This document shows, piece after piece, positions 10,818 to 19,648 of a DNA stretch of 64,000 nucleotides (positions are counted from its first letter, which is position 1; every line of letters begins with the position of its first letter). The notes under the pieces were generated by a model. It was not told the DNA's origin. It saw only the letters and a program-made list of their open reading frames with translations, and did not search any database. Source of the stretch: Fodinicola acaciae (GTDB taxonomy: Bacteria > Actinomycetota > Actinomycetes > Mycobacteriales > HKI-0501); the NCBI RefSeq assembly GCF_010993745.1, contig NZ_WOTN01000002.1, forward strand, positions 1,054,001 to 1,118,000. Reading direction: 5' to 3'. The position numbers were made by a program, and so were the translations under genes.

Positions 10818-12089
10818 ATGAACGAGACAGGGCGAGGGCTGTTTGATGGTTACGAGGCGTATCAGACACCCACGGACGCCGATTTCCGGAAGGTTTTGAT
10901 CAACGGGATCGTCGTCGTCGACACAAATGTTCTCCTAAATCTATATCGCTATAACCTGCAGGCGCGCGACGACTACCTGGCCGTTCTCATGAAACTGAAG
11001 CCGAATCTCTGGATCCCGGCCCAGGTTGTTCAGGAGTTCTGGAAGAACCGCGAGGCCATACTCATGGATCCGCGTAAGACCAGCGAAACCGTCCGGCTGC
11101 TCGGCGAGCAGCGAGGCAAAGCACTGGTCCAAATCAGGCAATGGGCCAAATTGGTATCCCTTTCACGTGCCGGACTTGCCGACCTGACGCGCGTTCTCGA
11201 TGACGCGTTCGAGGCTGTCACGGCTAGCGTAGAAGAGCACGAAAAGAACGAGTTCGAAGTATTCGTCAAAGACACAAACCAGGACACGATACTCGCTCGG
11301 CTAGCGCGGATCCTGCACCATCAGGTCGGTCCGGAGTTCGACGAGGACGAACTGGCGAGGCTGACAATGGAAGGCACTCGACGCATCGAGGCGGAGATTC
11401 CACCTGGATTCGCTGACGTCCGGAAGAAGGGGGTCGACGGCGCTCTTGGTGATTTCTTCGTGTGGGAACAGATCCTTCGGCAGGCAGAGAGCCGGCGACT
11501 GGATATACTTTTTGTGACGGCGGACAGTAAGCCCGACTGGTGGCGGACCTCGCGCGGGGAGCTTCGCGGACCACGTCGCGAACTCGTCCGAGAGCTTCGT
11601 GACCGAGCAGGCACCATGCTGTACATGCTGACACCGGACCGGCTGCTCGAGCATGCGAAGGCGGCGCTCAAAGTCGCCGTAAGCGATGAGTCGGCGGCGT
11701 TCGTAGCTCAAGTAGGAGACTCCCTAGCTGCACAAGATGACCTGTCGGCAGGTGGCTGGGATGAATCTGGAATGGCAACGTTGTTAGGGCGGCTAGCCAC
11801 GGAGGCGCCAGTTCAGAGACTAGCCGTTACGCATGCTGCGCGGCATAGCGGATTCGTCAGCCGCGATGCTGTATACGCGCTTGGGAACTATGACCCAACT
11901 CGCAAGCTGGTGGGTTTCACCAGACCTGTCAAACGCATTGCTCAGGAACTCCGCGACCACGGCGCGGTTGCGGAAGAAGCGATCGAAGTATTCGAGACCA
12001 CCTACGATGGTGCTGACCAGTACGGATGGGCGACCGGCTTCTCAGTGCCCAAGACACTGATCCCGCTCATCCTCAGCCAGGAAGGATGA
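10818..12089 (+). CDS. PIN-like domain protein (PIN_8 type), probable RNase/DNase effector, 423 aa
   Basis: The N-terminus carries a PIN-type first strand, IVVVDTNVLLNLYRY, whose Asp (residue 35 from this start) is the first expected metal ligand. Further acidic positions follow in GALGDFFVWEQIL and LDILFVTADSKPDWW, as in PIN_8 proteins. The middle ~150 residues are helical and charged; the last ~100 residues (RLAVTHAARHSGFVSRDAVYAL) look like a separate small domain. The start is uncertain: in-frame ATGs also exist at 10758 and 10788, none with a strong ribosome site; 10818 was chosen because the family usually begins with a GLFDGY-like segment shortly before the PIN strand. It lies 114 bp after the RelE-UvrD gene on the same strand and may be its nuclease partner. 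Confidence 0.75.
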   Translation: MNETGRGLFDGYEAYQTPTDADFRKVLINGIVVVDTNVLLNLYRYNLQARDDYLAVLMKLKPNLWIPAQVVQEFWKNREAILMDPRKTSETVRLLGEQRGKALVQIRQWAKLVSLSRAGLADLTRVLDDAFEAVTASVEEHEKNEFEVFVKDTNQDTILARLARILHHQVGPEFDEDELARLTMEGTRRIEAEIPPGFADVRKKGVDGALGDFFVWEQILRQAESRRLDILFVTADSKPDWWRTSRGELRGPRRELVRELRDRAGTMLYMLTPDRLLEHAKAALKVAVSDESAAFVAQVGDSLAAQDDLSAGGWDESGMATLLGRLATEAPVQRLAVTHAARHSGFVSRDAVYALGNYDPTRKLVGFTRPVKRIAQELRDHGAVAEEAIEVFETTYDGADQYGWATGFSVPKTLIPLILSQEG

Positions 12090-12479
12090 CTCGTCGAGCG
12101 GCGCTGGGACTTGGGTATAGGGAGCGTCGGGTCGTCGCCACATCGCAGGGAACAGTCGCATCGGTGGTGCGTACAGATGTAAGCACTCCTTGAGAACCTG
12201 CTCAGCGATACTTAGCGCGCTCGAGGATATTGTATACTCTTTTCCGCTGGCAAAGAGCCATGTCGAGGCGTCATCCGCGGTTGTGGCACCGGTGCTCCAG
12301 CGGAACTGAATCTGCTGCCACGGAATGCTGCGGTAGTTCTCACCGTCGTGGGTCCTCACATCAGCGACTGAGATTGGCTGTGTCGCTCGGGGGCGACGAG
12401 TTTTCGCACCTTCGGGATCAAGCCAGGTTGCGCGCCGACGATCGGCGTACGGGGCGGCAATGTAGCCGTTCGGCAGCAT
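12042..12479 (-). CDS. Small hypothetical protein, convergent with the PIN gene
   Basis: I do not recognise a family. The frame encodes about 145 residues starting MLPNGYIAAPYADRRRATW, with an AAAGG sequence about 10 bases upstream, and ending in an acidic tail. Composition and codon use look more like a real protein than antisense noise: mixed hydrophobic and polar residues, several Trp and Tyr. The 3' end overlaps the end of the PIN gene by 48 bp on the opposite strand. It is the only sizeable candidate gene between 12.09 and 12.67 kb. It could be a remnant of a longer gene, because the frame stays open upstream of the proposed start. Confidence 0.4.
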   Translation of the reverse strand: MLPNGYIAAPYADRRRATWLDPEGAKTRRPRATQPISVADVRTHDGENYRSIPWQQIQFRWSTGATTADDASTWLFASGKEYTISSSALSIAEQVLKECLHLYAPPMRLFPAMWRRPDAPYTQVPAPLDESSFLAEDERDQCLGH

Positions 12480-12673
12480 TCCGAGTAGGACCTTTTGAAC
12501 TCCGTTGGTTGGTTGTAGGTTGGCATTATGGCAATTGCTGCCGTCACCATGGCGGCGGGCTGATGGGTCGCGCGGGTCGCGCGGGTGGCCTGCCGCTGAT
12601 AAGCTGCTAGGTTTGCCCGAGGCAGGCATCCACGGTGCGGTGGGGGTGCTCGTCAGACACGGGGAGATGGATG

Positions 12674-13735
12674 ATGGCCTATTTTCTCGGCGCTGCATTC
12701 GTTGTCGCAGCTGACGTTGCGATTGACGGCGTGATGCACATGCGTTCGGTTGCCAGGCAGAATCGCGCGATCGCGCTCTGGAATTCGCCGCTGAGCCGGC
12801 TCGGCCGCTGTGGCATCTACAGTCTCAGGGCGACGACAGCAGTCGAGGAGGCCTTGACGGAGATATACGAGATCGAGCCGTACGGCTGGACGTACACCAA
12901 CGGGCTCTACTTCGCCGGAAGCCGCGTTCCTGAGCGAATCGTGGTGTTCGCCTCGGCGGCGGTGGCGGTCATCGATGTCATCTTGTATGAGGACTACGCC
13001 TTTGCGGTGCGATACGTGGATGAGGCGGCTCTGGAGCTCACGGACCGCCTGTGTCTTCCTCGGATTCCCGTTTTTGGCTTCGTCTGTCGCGCGGGCCTCG
13101 ATGAGGAGCCGCGTTATCTCCCTGCGGCCTCGGGGCGCCCGGTGGGGGTGACTGGCCGGCCGTGGCTTCCAGGCCTCCTGCGGGCTCGTCTTGGGGACAG
13201 CGATGAGGGCTCGTGCCTTCCTGATCACTTCGAGCCTGCCTTTCAAGCCGCCTCATGGGCGTATGAGCAGCAGTCCAATCTTTTTTGGGACATGTTGCGT
13301 GAGTTTCCACATTGGTGGACGATCATGAATCTTCGCCTCGACGATGAGCAAGATGAGACCGTGGATCTCGTCTGCGCTGGCCCTAACGCGGTCTTCGCGA
13401 TAGACGTGTCCAACGTGGATCCTGACGGTAGCGTTAAGCGGATCTCACGACACATTCATCGGCTCCGCGCCTATTTGCCCTGGGCAAATTTGGTTCCAGT
13501 CATCATCACTGACTCGGTGCGGCGAATGGAGTTTGGCCCGCACGTCGATACTGCCGGCAACAAGATCGCCTGGATTAACCCGGACTGCTTCACCGAGTTC
13601 GCCCGGAAGGTTCGGCTCCGCGGGCTGAGTGCAGCCGAGATCGCGTTTCTCAACGCACCTGCTCCAGGGTGGAGGCGGACGGTCGGCTTCGGTCCCGATG
13701 GGCCTGAGGTGAGCTGGGGCTGGACCGACGAATGA
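12674..13735 (+). CDS. NERD-like (restriction-endonuclease-fold) hypothetical protein, 353 aa
   Basis: A GGGGAG ribosome site at 12661 sits just upstream of two adjacent ATGs (12671, 12674); the second gives better spacing. The N-terminus (MAYFLGAAFVVAADVAIDG) is hydrophobic. Around residues 195-290 the order of elements recalls a NERD domain: FWDMLREFPHWWTIMNLRLDD, then TVDLVCAGPNAVFAIDVSN and a helix plus VPVIITDS. In active NERD nucleases the second strand ends ExK or similar; here it reads DVS, so catalysis may be lost. This is fold-level inference only. The gene precedes the pseudokinase-helicase operon by 116 bp on the same strand, so it may belong to it or be an independent defence gene. 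Confidence 0.65.
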   Translation: MAYFLGAAFVVAADVAIDGVMHMRSVARQNRAIALWNSPLSRLGRCGIYSLRATTAVEEALTEIYEIEPYGWTYTNGLYFAGSRVPERIVVFASAAVAVIDVILYEDYAFAVRYVDEAALELTDRLCLPRIPVFGFVCRAGLDEEPRYLPAASGRPVGVTGRPWLPGLLRARLGDSDEGSCLPDHFEPAFQAASWAYEQQSNLFWDMLREFPHWWTIMNLRLDDEQDETVDLVCAGPNAVFAIDVSNVDPDGSVKRISRHIHRLRAYLPWANLVPVIITDSVRRMEFGPHVDTAGNKIAWINPDCFTEFARKVRLRGLSAAEIAFLNAPAPGWRRTVGFGPDGPEVSWGWTDE

Positions 13736-13851
13736 ACGATCCCGCAAGGCGTGCCGCGCAAGTGGGCGACAAGGATTGACGATTTGTATCCGTCATTGCG
13801 ATCGGGCCGCTATTCTGCCCTGTTCGGTCAACCCGATCTCTTAGGTGAGTC

Positions 13852-15273
13852 ATGAATGAAGAGTTGTCAGCACTGGTGGACGCCTCGCCGAACTTTCGTT
13901 TCATCGCTGAGCCGGAGCTGCTGTTAGCGGGCGACGCCGCGCTCGCTGAGCGATACGTGGACTCCGATCCGGACGGTGCCATGTTCAAGGCCCGCCACTT
14001 CGGCGAGACGCTTGCGAAGATTCTCGTCCGGCAAGCGGCGATCCAATATCCGGAAAAGGCTAACCAGTTCGGTCGAGTCGCCGCGCTGGTCAACGAAGGA
14101 GTGATCCCGGGGCGCCTTCGGCCGGTCTTCGACACCCTTCGTAGCGAGGGAAACGAAGCCGTTCACGGTTTCTCCGGCGACAGGCAGAAGGCAAGGACGT
14201 TGGTGAAGGCGTGTCATCGGCTCGCTGTGTGGTGGTACGAGAGACAAAGCGGCAAGCCGCATCACCACCCGTTTCAGCCTCCGCAGGCAGAAGAGAGCAC
14301 GTCGCTGCGGGACCTGTTTGAAAAAGTGGAAGAGCAACTCCAATCGCTGCAGACTGTGTTCGACGGCGCCGTTGGTCGGCCCGAGCCGAGGATCGTCATC
14401 AAGACGGCTCAACCGGATGCGCACGACTGGCGCGGCGGCTCGACTGTCGTCTGTGGACAGCGGTCGTACCTTGTCCACCACCCGGTACAGACGATGGAAG
14501 CCGATGACCGGTCCTGGAAGCTGATGCAAGCACGCGCTCACAGCCTCGATTCCCACGCTAACCAGGTTTGGTTGCGCGGTCTGCTCATCGCATCAGGCAG
14601 CCGAGGACAGGTGGCCGAGATGGTCGACGGGCTGGCTGCACAAGCCTCATATTTGACCGATGCACGCCACCGAAATCGTTCGGCGGCAGGTTCTTCGCTG
14701 CACAAGGACGGCGATCTGCACGTTCTGGTGACCGCACTGCCGACGGGGTCGAGCTGGACCGAGGTGTTTGGGCCTGGAGACTGCCCGCTCGACCCGCTCG
14801 TACTCCCGCGGGTGCTGGAGGTCCTCGTCGCGGTGGCGGAGGTGCTTGCCAACCTGCACCGCGCTGGCCAAGGGCATCGTGCCTTGGACGGCGAGTCGAT
14901 CCTGGTATCCAAGACTGGGAGTAAGGGTGCGTTGCGTGACCTCGGCCTGGCGTGGTGGCCGCGGCTGACTCACGAGGGCCGGCCGTATCAGGCTCCCGAG
15001 CAGCAGGCGATTGCTCGTGGGCTGCCCGGACCAGCAACGGACGTGTTTCAACTCGCGACGCTGCTTCAGCATGCGTGCGCGGGGTATCGGCCCACTGCGG
15101 GCATGACGATCGCGCTCAAGGCGTTCATCTCAAATTTCCCGGAGCGGCTCGACGAGCTGCTGGGACGGGCTCTTGATCCGAATCCGTCGAACCGCCCGGA
15201 CATCGCCACTTTTGCTGCGGAACTGAGGCTTGGAAAACAGCACCTTGTCACGGAGGCAAACGCATGGCCGTAG
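13852..15273 (+). CDS. DUF4145-like domain fused to a pseudokinase, 473 aa
   Basis: The ATG at 13852 follows AGGTGAG at proper spacing. Residues 1-135 resemble DUF4145, a helical module found in restriction subunits: FRFIAEPELLLAGDAALAER, ARHFGETLAKIL and LRSEGNEAVHGF. A coiled segment near 155-175 links to a protein-kinase-like C-terminal half. The catalytic loop near 342 reads HRALDGESIL where active kinases have HRDLKPEN: the catalytic Asp is Ala and the metal-binding Asn is Ser. The DFG position reads DLG (RDLGLAWW, near 364), and YQAPEQQ (near 381) is a canonical activation-segment end. It is therefore a probable pseudokinase acting as scaffold or sensor. Its stop overlaps the helicase start by 10 bases, so the two are translationally coupled. 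Confidence 0.75.
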   Translation: MNEELSALVDASPNFRFIAEPELLLAGDAALAERYVDSDPDGAMFKARHFGETLAKILVRQAAIQYPEKANQFGRVAALVNEGVIPGRLRPVFDTLRSEGNEAVHGFSGDRQKARTLVKACHRLAVWWYERQSGKPHHHPFQPPQAEESTSLRDLFEKVEEQLQSLQTVFDGAVGRPEPRIVIKTAQPDAHDWRGGSTVVCGQRSYLVHHPVQTMEADDRSWKLMQARAHSLDSHANQVWLRGLLIASGSRGQVAEMVDGLAAQASYLTDARHRNRSAAGSSLHKDGDLHVLVTALPTGSSWTEVFGPGDCPLDPLVLPRVLEVLVAVAEVLANLHRAGQGHRALDGESILVSKTGSKGALRDLGLAWWPRLTHEGRPYQAPEQQAIARGLPGPATDVFQLATLLQHACAGYRPTAGMTIALKAFISNFPERLDELLGRALDPNPSNRPDIATFAAELRLGKQHLVTEANAWP

Positions 15274-18251
15274 GGGAGGTCGCGGTCGGCGGCCCGATCA
15301 CGCTCATCTACTCGAACAGATTCCTGACGGACATAGACAACCGGGTCACGCCGTTCGTCCAGGAGATCAGCCAGCTGGCCGGGATGGGGCAGCTGCCGAT
15401 CACCTTGGAGGTGATGGATCGTGATCCTGGCTGGCGTATGGCCGTCTATTCCAGCCGATACGTGGCATGGTTGTATCCGACCAAAGGCGGCGATGTCTAC
15501 AATCTTGGCCACGCCGCGCGGCGGCAGTTCCGGGACGAGGACCGTCTGGTCAAGGGCGCCCTGCTGTTGCGTTGTCCGTACCAGCTTCGGTTGTTCCCTA
15601 ACCTACCCAGCTTCAACCAAGCAGTGCGAGCGGGGCATACGCCGCGCACGTCGTCCCATGCGGACCTGCTTTGGCGGGCGTGGCATGGCCTTCCGGCCAT
15701 GGACGGCAAGCGCGCGCGACCGCCGTCGTTGCTAACACCTCATACCGACTATCTGGATCTGCTGGATACGGTGGTCGAGGCGAGCCGCCAGATCGAGACT
15801 GACCGGCAGACGTCCATGCCACCGCAGCATTATGTCGCTCGCGAGGCCGCCAAGGAGAAGCGCTATTCGGCACGCGGTGTCTACCGTTTCCGCCTGGCTG
15901 GGCGCGGGGAGCTGACCGCGAACACGATGGTCTGCCTTGGGGAGTACGCCGAAGCGCGGGGCAGGGTGATCCGCGCCGATGGCAACACCGCGACTGTCCG
16001 GTTCGAGCCCGGCACAGATTACGACCGTATCCCGGCTCAGGGAACGCTGAAGATTCTTCTGAGCGACCGGGTCTTTCGTGCGCAAAAGGACGCGATCGCG
16101 GTGCTGCGCAACGGGCAGTCGAGCAACCCGAGACTGCTGGACAACCTGGTCTCGACTACCTTCCTGCCGTACCAGCCCACAGCGTCCGGCACGCCGAAGC
16201 CGTCCCTCGACCTCGATCCCGACCAGCTGGAGGCATTCCGGCGCGCGCTCACGGTGCCGGATGTGCTGTGCGTTCTTGGTCCACCCGGCGCGGGCAAGAC
16301 CACCACCATCGTCGAGGTGGTGCAGGCCAGTGTGGCCCTTGGTCGCCGAGTCCTGATCACGTCGCATACCCACCGCGCGGTGGACAACGTGCTGGAAAAC
16401 CTGCCCTCGGACGTCAACGCGGTCCGGATCGGCAACGAGGACAACATGAGCAGCCGGGTGAAGGCGATGTCCGCGGAGAGCCGGGTCGAGGAGGTACGCG
16501 CTGGAATCGTTGCTGGCTCAGGCCTTTTCGACACGCTCCAGGAGGTGGCGCGGCAACGACCGTTGCTGGATAGGTATCTCAGCCATCTCTCATCGAATCT
16601 CGACGCGGTGGAGGCGGCGCAGCGCGAGCTGGTCGGCATCACGCCGCCCCTTGCCGAGGCGGTCAGGCGGGCCAGCGCCTCGATCCAGCCGCAGCTTCGC
16701 CGGGCCGAGGTGATGCTGGCGCGGCAGCAGTCTGTAGTCGTCAAACAGGACTCCGTTGCGGCGCGCCGCCGCCAACGGCTCAGTGCCGCGGAGTCAAGAG
16801 CCGCCTCGGGCTCCGCGACTGCTTTTGTCCACCGCTGGGTCGCCGGCTGGCAACGCGGTCGGCTCGCCCGGTTGGGGCAATTGTTACCGACTGCGCGTAC
16901 GGCGCTGGAAGCGGCTGAGTCTGCCGCTGCATCCCTGCGGGACCAGGCCGAGGCGATGGCGGCGCACGATCCGAGGGTCGTCGAGCTGATCGCGCGGCGC
17001 GACACCGCCAAGCGCAAGCTGGAGGGCGGATGGCCGGATATGGAGCGGATCGGTGCGCTGATCGAGCAGATGCTGCGGCCGGCGATCTCGATCGCGCCGC
17101 CGCTACGGCACGAAGTGGTGGACTGGGCCGAGTTTCACCGCCGATGCGTTGCGGGGCTTGGGCTCCTGGAGAACCGGCGTGCACTGCTCGCCGAATGGCG
17201 GGAACGGATCAGCGACTTGAGTGCGGGGCTCGAGCGCGAGATCGCCCGCTATTCCGATGTCGTCGGTGCCACCTGCGTTGGCACGGATACTTCGGCGCTG
17301 ATTTCGGGCCTTGAGTTCGATCTTGCGATCGTCGACGAGGCCGGGCAAATCTCCACTCCGAATCTTCTGATACCCCTCGTACGCTCCGAACGCGCGATGC
17401 TGGTCGGCGATCACAAGCAGTTGCCGCCATTCCTGGACGAGGAAGTCAGGAAGTGGGCCGATAGTCTGATCGGGCAGCAGACCTCGCTGACCGCGCAGGG
17501 TGTCGCCGATGTGAGTGCGCTGCTGGCCAAGAGTGGCTTCGAGTTGCTGTTCCCGCGGGCTCCACGGTCGAACGCGGTGTGGCTGAAGACTCAGCGGCGG
17601 ATGCCCGAGCAGATAGCGAAGTTTGTTTCTGACACGTTCTACTCTGGACAACTGCGTACCGCGCATCGCGGTGTCGCGCCGAATTCCTTCTTCCTATCTC
17701 CGTTCGCAATGGTGGACACCTCTGACCGGCCGACCGGCGAACGCAAGGAAACCGCTATGCGTCAACTAAAAGGTGCACAGCGGCACGGCTACCGCAACGA
17801 CCTCGAGGCCGCGATCATCGTCAGCCTGCTGCAAGCCCTCGCCGGGCAGTATCGCGACTGGGCGGTCATCGTGCCGTTCAACGCACAGAAAGAGCTGCTG
17901 ATCGAGCGCCTCTCGGCCGCGAGGAGCACCTCAACGCAGGTCGCTGACCATGTTGGGAGCGTAGATTCGTTCCAGGGAGGGGAACGGGATCTCATCATCT
18001 TCGGGTTCACCCGCAGCAATCCGAACGGCGATATCGGATTCCTCAAGGAGTTGCGGCGGTTCAATGTCGCTATTACCCGCGCAAAGCAGCAGTTGGTACT
18101 CGTCGGCGACCTCATGACCTTGTGCAACGCGAAGAATCGAGATTTCCAGGACACCATGGTTGCCATGACCGAGCACCTTCGACGGGTTGGTCACCTGCGC
18201 CGGTCGGGGGACGTGATGGCGGCGCTTTCGACCGAGAGCCGGCGTGCGTGA
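15264..18251 (+). CDS. UPF1/DNA2-like superfamily 1 helicase with long N-terminal domain and coiled-coil insertion, 995 aa
   Basis: The ATG at 15264 overlaps the upstream stop by 10 bases. Residues 1-320 form an unrecognised domain with beta-rich stretches. Helicase motifs: Walker A GPPGAGKTTTIVEVVQ near 339, Walker B IVDEAGQISTPNL near 690, GDHKQLPPF near 715, QRRMPEQIAKFVSDTF near 778, SVDSFQGGERDLIIF near 900 and RRFNVAITRAKQQLVLVGD near 932. All key residues are present, including Q of DEAGQ and the FQG...GER and TRAKQ motifs. Between residues ~420 and 660 lies an Ala/Arg/Glu-rich stretch, probably coiled coil, in place of the usual 1B insertion. Such helicases act 5'-3' on DNA or RNA. 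It is the motor of the candidate pseudokinase-helicase system. Confidence 0.9.
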   Translation: MAVGEVAVGGPITLIYSNRFLTDIDNRVTPFVQEISQLAGMGQLPITLEVMDRDPGWRMAVYSSRYVAWLYPTKGGDVYNLGHAARRQFRDEDRLVKGALLLRCPYQLRLFPNLPSFNQAVRAGHTPRTSSHADLLWRAWHGLPAMDGKRARPPSLLTPHTDYLDLLDTVVEASRQIETDRQTSMPPQHYVAREAAKEKRYSARGVYRFRLAGRGELTANTMVCLGEYAEARGRVIRADGNTATVRFEPGTDYDRIPAQGTLKILLSDRVFRAQKDAIAVLRNGQSSNPRLLDNLVSTTFLPYQPTASGTPKPSLDLDPDQLEAFRRALTVPDVLCVLGPPGAGKTTTIVEVVQASVALGRRVLITSHTHRAVDNVLENLPSDVNAVRIGNEDNMSSRVKAMSAESRVEEVRAGIVAGSGLFDTLQEVARQRPLLDRYLSHLSSNLDAVEAAQRELVGITPPLAEAVRRASASIQPQLRRAEVMLARQQSVVVKQDSVAARRRQRLSAAESRAASGSATAFVHRWVAGWQRGRLARLGQLLPTARTALEAAESAAASLRDQAEAMAAHDPRVVELIARRDTAKRKLEGGWPDMERIGALIEQMLRPAISIAPPLRHEVVDWAEFHRRCVAGLGLLENRRALLAEWRERISDLSAGLEREIARYSDVVGATCVGTDTSALISGLEFDLAIVDEAGQISTPNLLIPLVRSERAMLVGDHKQLPPFLDEEVRKWADSLIGQQTSLTAQGVADVSALLAKSGFELLFPRAPRSNAVWLKTQRRMPEQIAKFVSDTFYSGQLRTAHRGVAPNSFFLSPFAMVDTSDRPTGERKETAMRQLKGAQRHGYRNDLEAAIIVSLLQALAGQYRDWAVIVPFNAQKELLIERLSAARSTSTQVADHVGSVDSFQGGERDLIIFGFTRSNPNGDIGFLKELRRFNVAITRAKQQLVLVGDLMTLCNAKNRDFQDTMVAMTEHLRRVGHLRRSGDVMAALSTESRRA

Positions 18252-19414
18252 TGAGGCGAATCATCTATCCGGCCACTCGAGCCGTGGAGAGTGTGAAGGC
18301 ACTCCCGGGCATTACGCCCATCAGGATGTTCCCGGTGCTGTGGCCGCTGTGGCAGGTCGATACCAGCGCTGAGATCTATGACCGGCAGGAATTCGAGATA
18401 GTCGACCACTTCGTGGTCCGCGCCATCGAAGAGGCGCAGATCCGCGAGAGCGGCGAACTCGCCCGTTTCCTCAACGTGCCCGCAGGCCTGATTGACCGGT
18501 GCCTGGCCTTCCTCAGCCTGATTGGCCATGTCACTACGTACGGAAAATTGCTCCAGCTGACTGAGCTCGGTCAGCGGTCGGCTCAGGATGGTGTGCGGTA
18601 CGTGGCCTCCAAGAGCAGGCAGACCATTCTGATCGAGCGCCAGTCGGGGTCGCCGCTGCCGCGCGAGTATTACGATGCCAACGTCCCGGTGCTCGACACA
18701 CCAGAGATTGAGGAGGGGCAACTAGCTGACCGTACCCGCTTTCTGCGAGTCTTCACCACCGCCCCGTATCGGCCTGAAGTGCTGCGGTGGCTGGAAAGCA
18801 ACCCGGAACGGGTCAAGTACAACCTGCCCAGTCAGCTGCGCAACCTGACCGATGAGGGGCACCGCGAGGCTTTCCTGCCCAGCTACCTGATTGAGACGGC
18901 CGATCACAGGATTCTGGCCTTCACCAACGCTTCCGAGCAGCGTGACGAGTTCTTGGAGCGGCTCTGCACTCGTACGTCAATCGAAAATCTTATCGAGGCC
19001 AGGGGAGTCAGCCGCCCAGAGCAGATCTGGCGCAAGTGGTTGGCGCAGTCGAAAACCTTCGGCAAGGGTCGGCTTCAAGAGTCCGCAGGGGGCTGGCGGG
19101 TGGTCCTTGACGCCGACGCCTTCGGTGATTCGCCGAAGCTTCCGTTCCGTCGCCTGGGGTCGTACCAGTTCTACGACAACCACTTCATTCAGGTGTGGTG
19201 CGCCGATACGGCCGTGCGCCGGCGCGCGCTGATGGAGCGCTCGCTGGGCATCGCCACTCTTCCGGAGGTCACGACCGAACGGGATCTCCAGAAGAGGATC
19301 CGGCAGCTGGCGGGCAGTCTTCGGGTTGCCGAGTTCGCCGTCGCCGACCTGCGCGCGCACGCCGCGAGCACCGGCGACCAGGACCGGCTTCATCGGCTAG
19401 AAAACCTCACGTAG
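18251..19414 (+). CDS. Unrecognised protein of the pseudokinase-helicase operon, possible winged-helix, 387 aa
   Basis: The start is the ATG whose first base is the last base of the helicase stop (TGATG), giving MRRIIYPATRAVESVKALPG. A longer in-frame start at 18122 lies inside the helicase gene and is less likely. Residues ~35-105 look like a winged-helix module: FEIVDHFVVRAIEEAQIRES, RFLNVPAGLIDRCLAFLSLI, then a TELGQ turn. The middle contains basic and aromatic stretches (RYVASKSRQTILIER); the C-terminal ~60 residues are predicted helical or coiled. No catalytic motif stands out. Its tight coupling to the helicase suggests a subunit for substrate recognition. The gene faces the Wadjet operon tail-to-tail across 233 bp. 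Confidence 0.7.
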   Translation: MRRIIYPATRAVESVKALPGITPIRMFPVLWPLWQVDTSAEIYDRQEFEIVDHFVVRAIEEAQIRESGELARFLNVPAGLIDRCLAFLSLIGHVTTYGKLLQLTELGQRSAQDGVRYVASKSRQTILIERQSGSPLPREYYDANVPVLDTPEIEEGQLADRTRFLRVFTTAPYRPEVLRWLESNPERVKYNLPSQLRNLTDEGHREAFLPSYLIETADHRILAFTNASEQRDEFLERLCTRTSIENLIEARGVSRPEQIWRKWLAQSKTFGKGRLQESAGGWRVVLDADAFGDSPKLPFRRLGSYQFYDNHFIQVWCADTAVRRRALMERSLGIATLPEVTTERDLQKRIRQLAGSLRVAEFAVADLRAHAASTGDQDRLHRLENLT

Positions 19415-19626
19415 AGGCGGTGACTTACGCTCTCATTGGCGAACGCCGGCAGTCCTCAGCAATTGATGTGTTACCCGTAGCGAAATCGTGATGTCGATAA
19501 GGCCCGATAACGCGATCCGCGTGAGCCTCCGAATTGGGTAGGGCCGCGAATGTATCGGTCGAGTCGGTCGACATGCTGGCCGATGGATACCTGCTCGACG
19601 GCGTCTGAGTGATGCGGCTGTCGATC

Positions 19627-19648
19627 GTGCCGGTGCCGGTGCCGGTGC
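19627..19648. repeat. Short tandem repeat GTGCCG x3.7 at the 3' edge of jetD
   Basis: Three full GTGCCG units and a partial fourth abut the jetD stop in the 233-bp convergent gap between the helicase operon and Wadjet. I see no clear terminator or gene in this gap. Confidence 0.7.
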
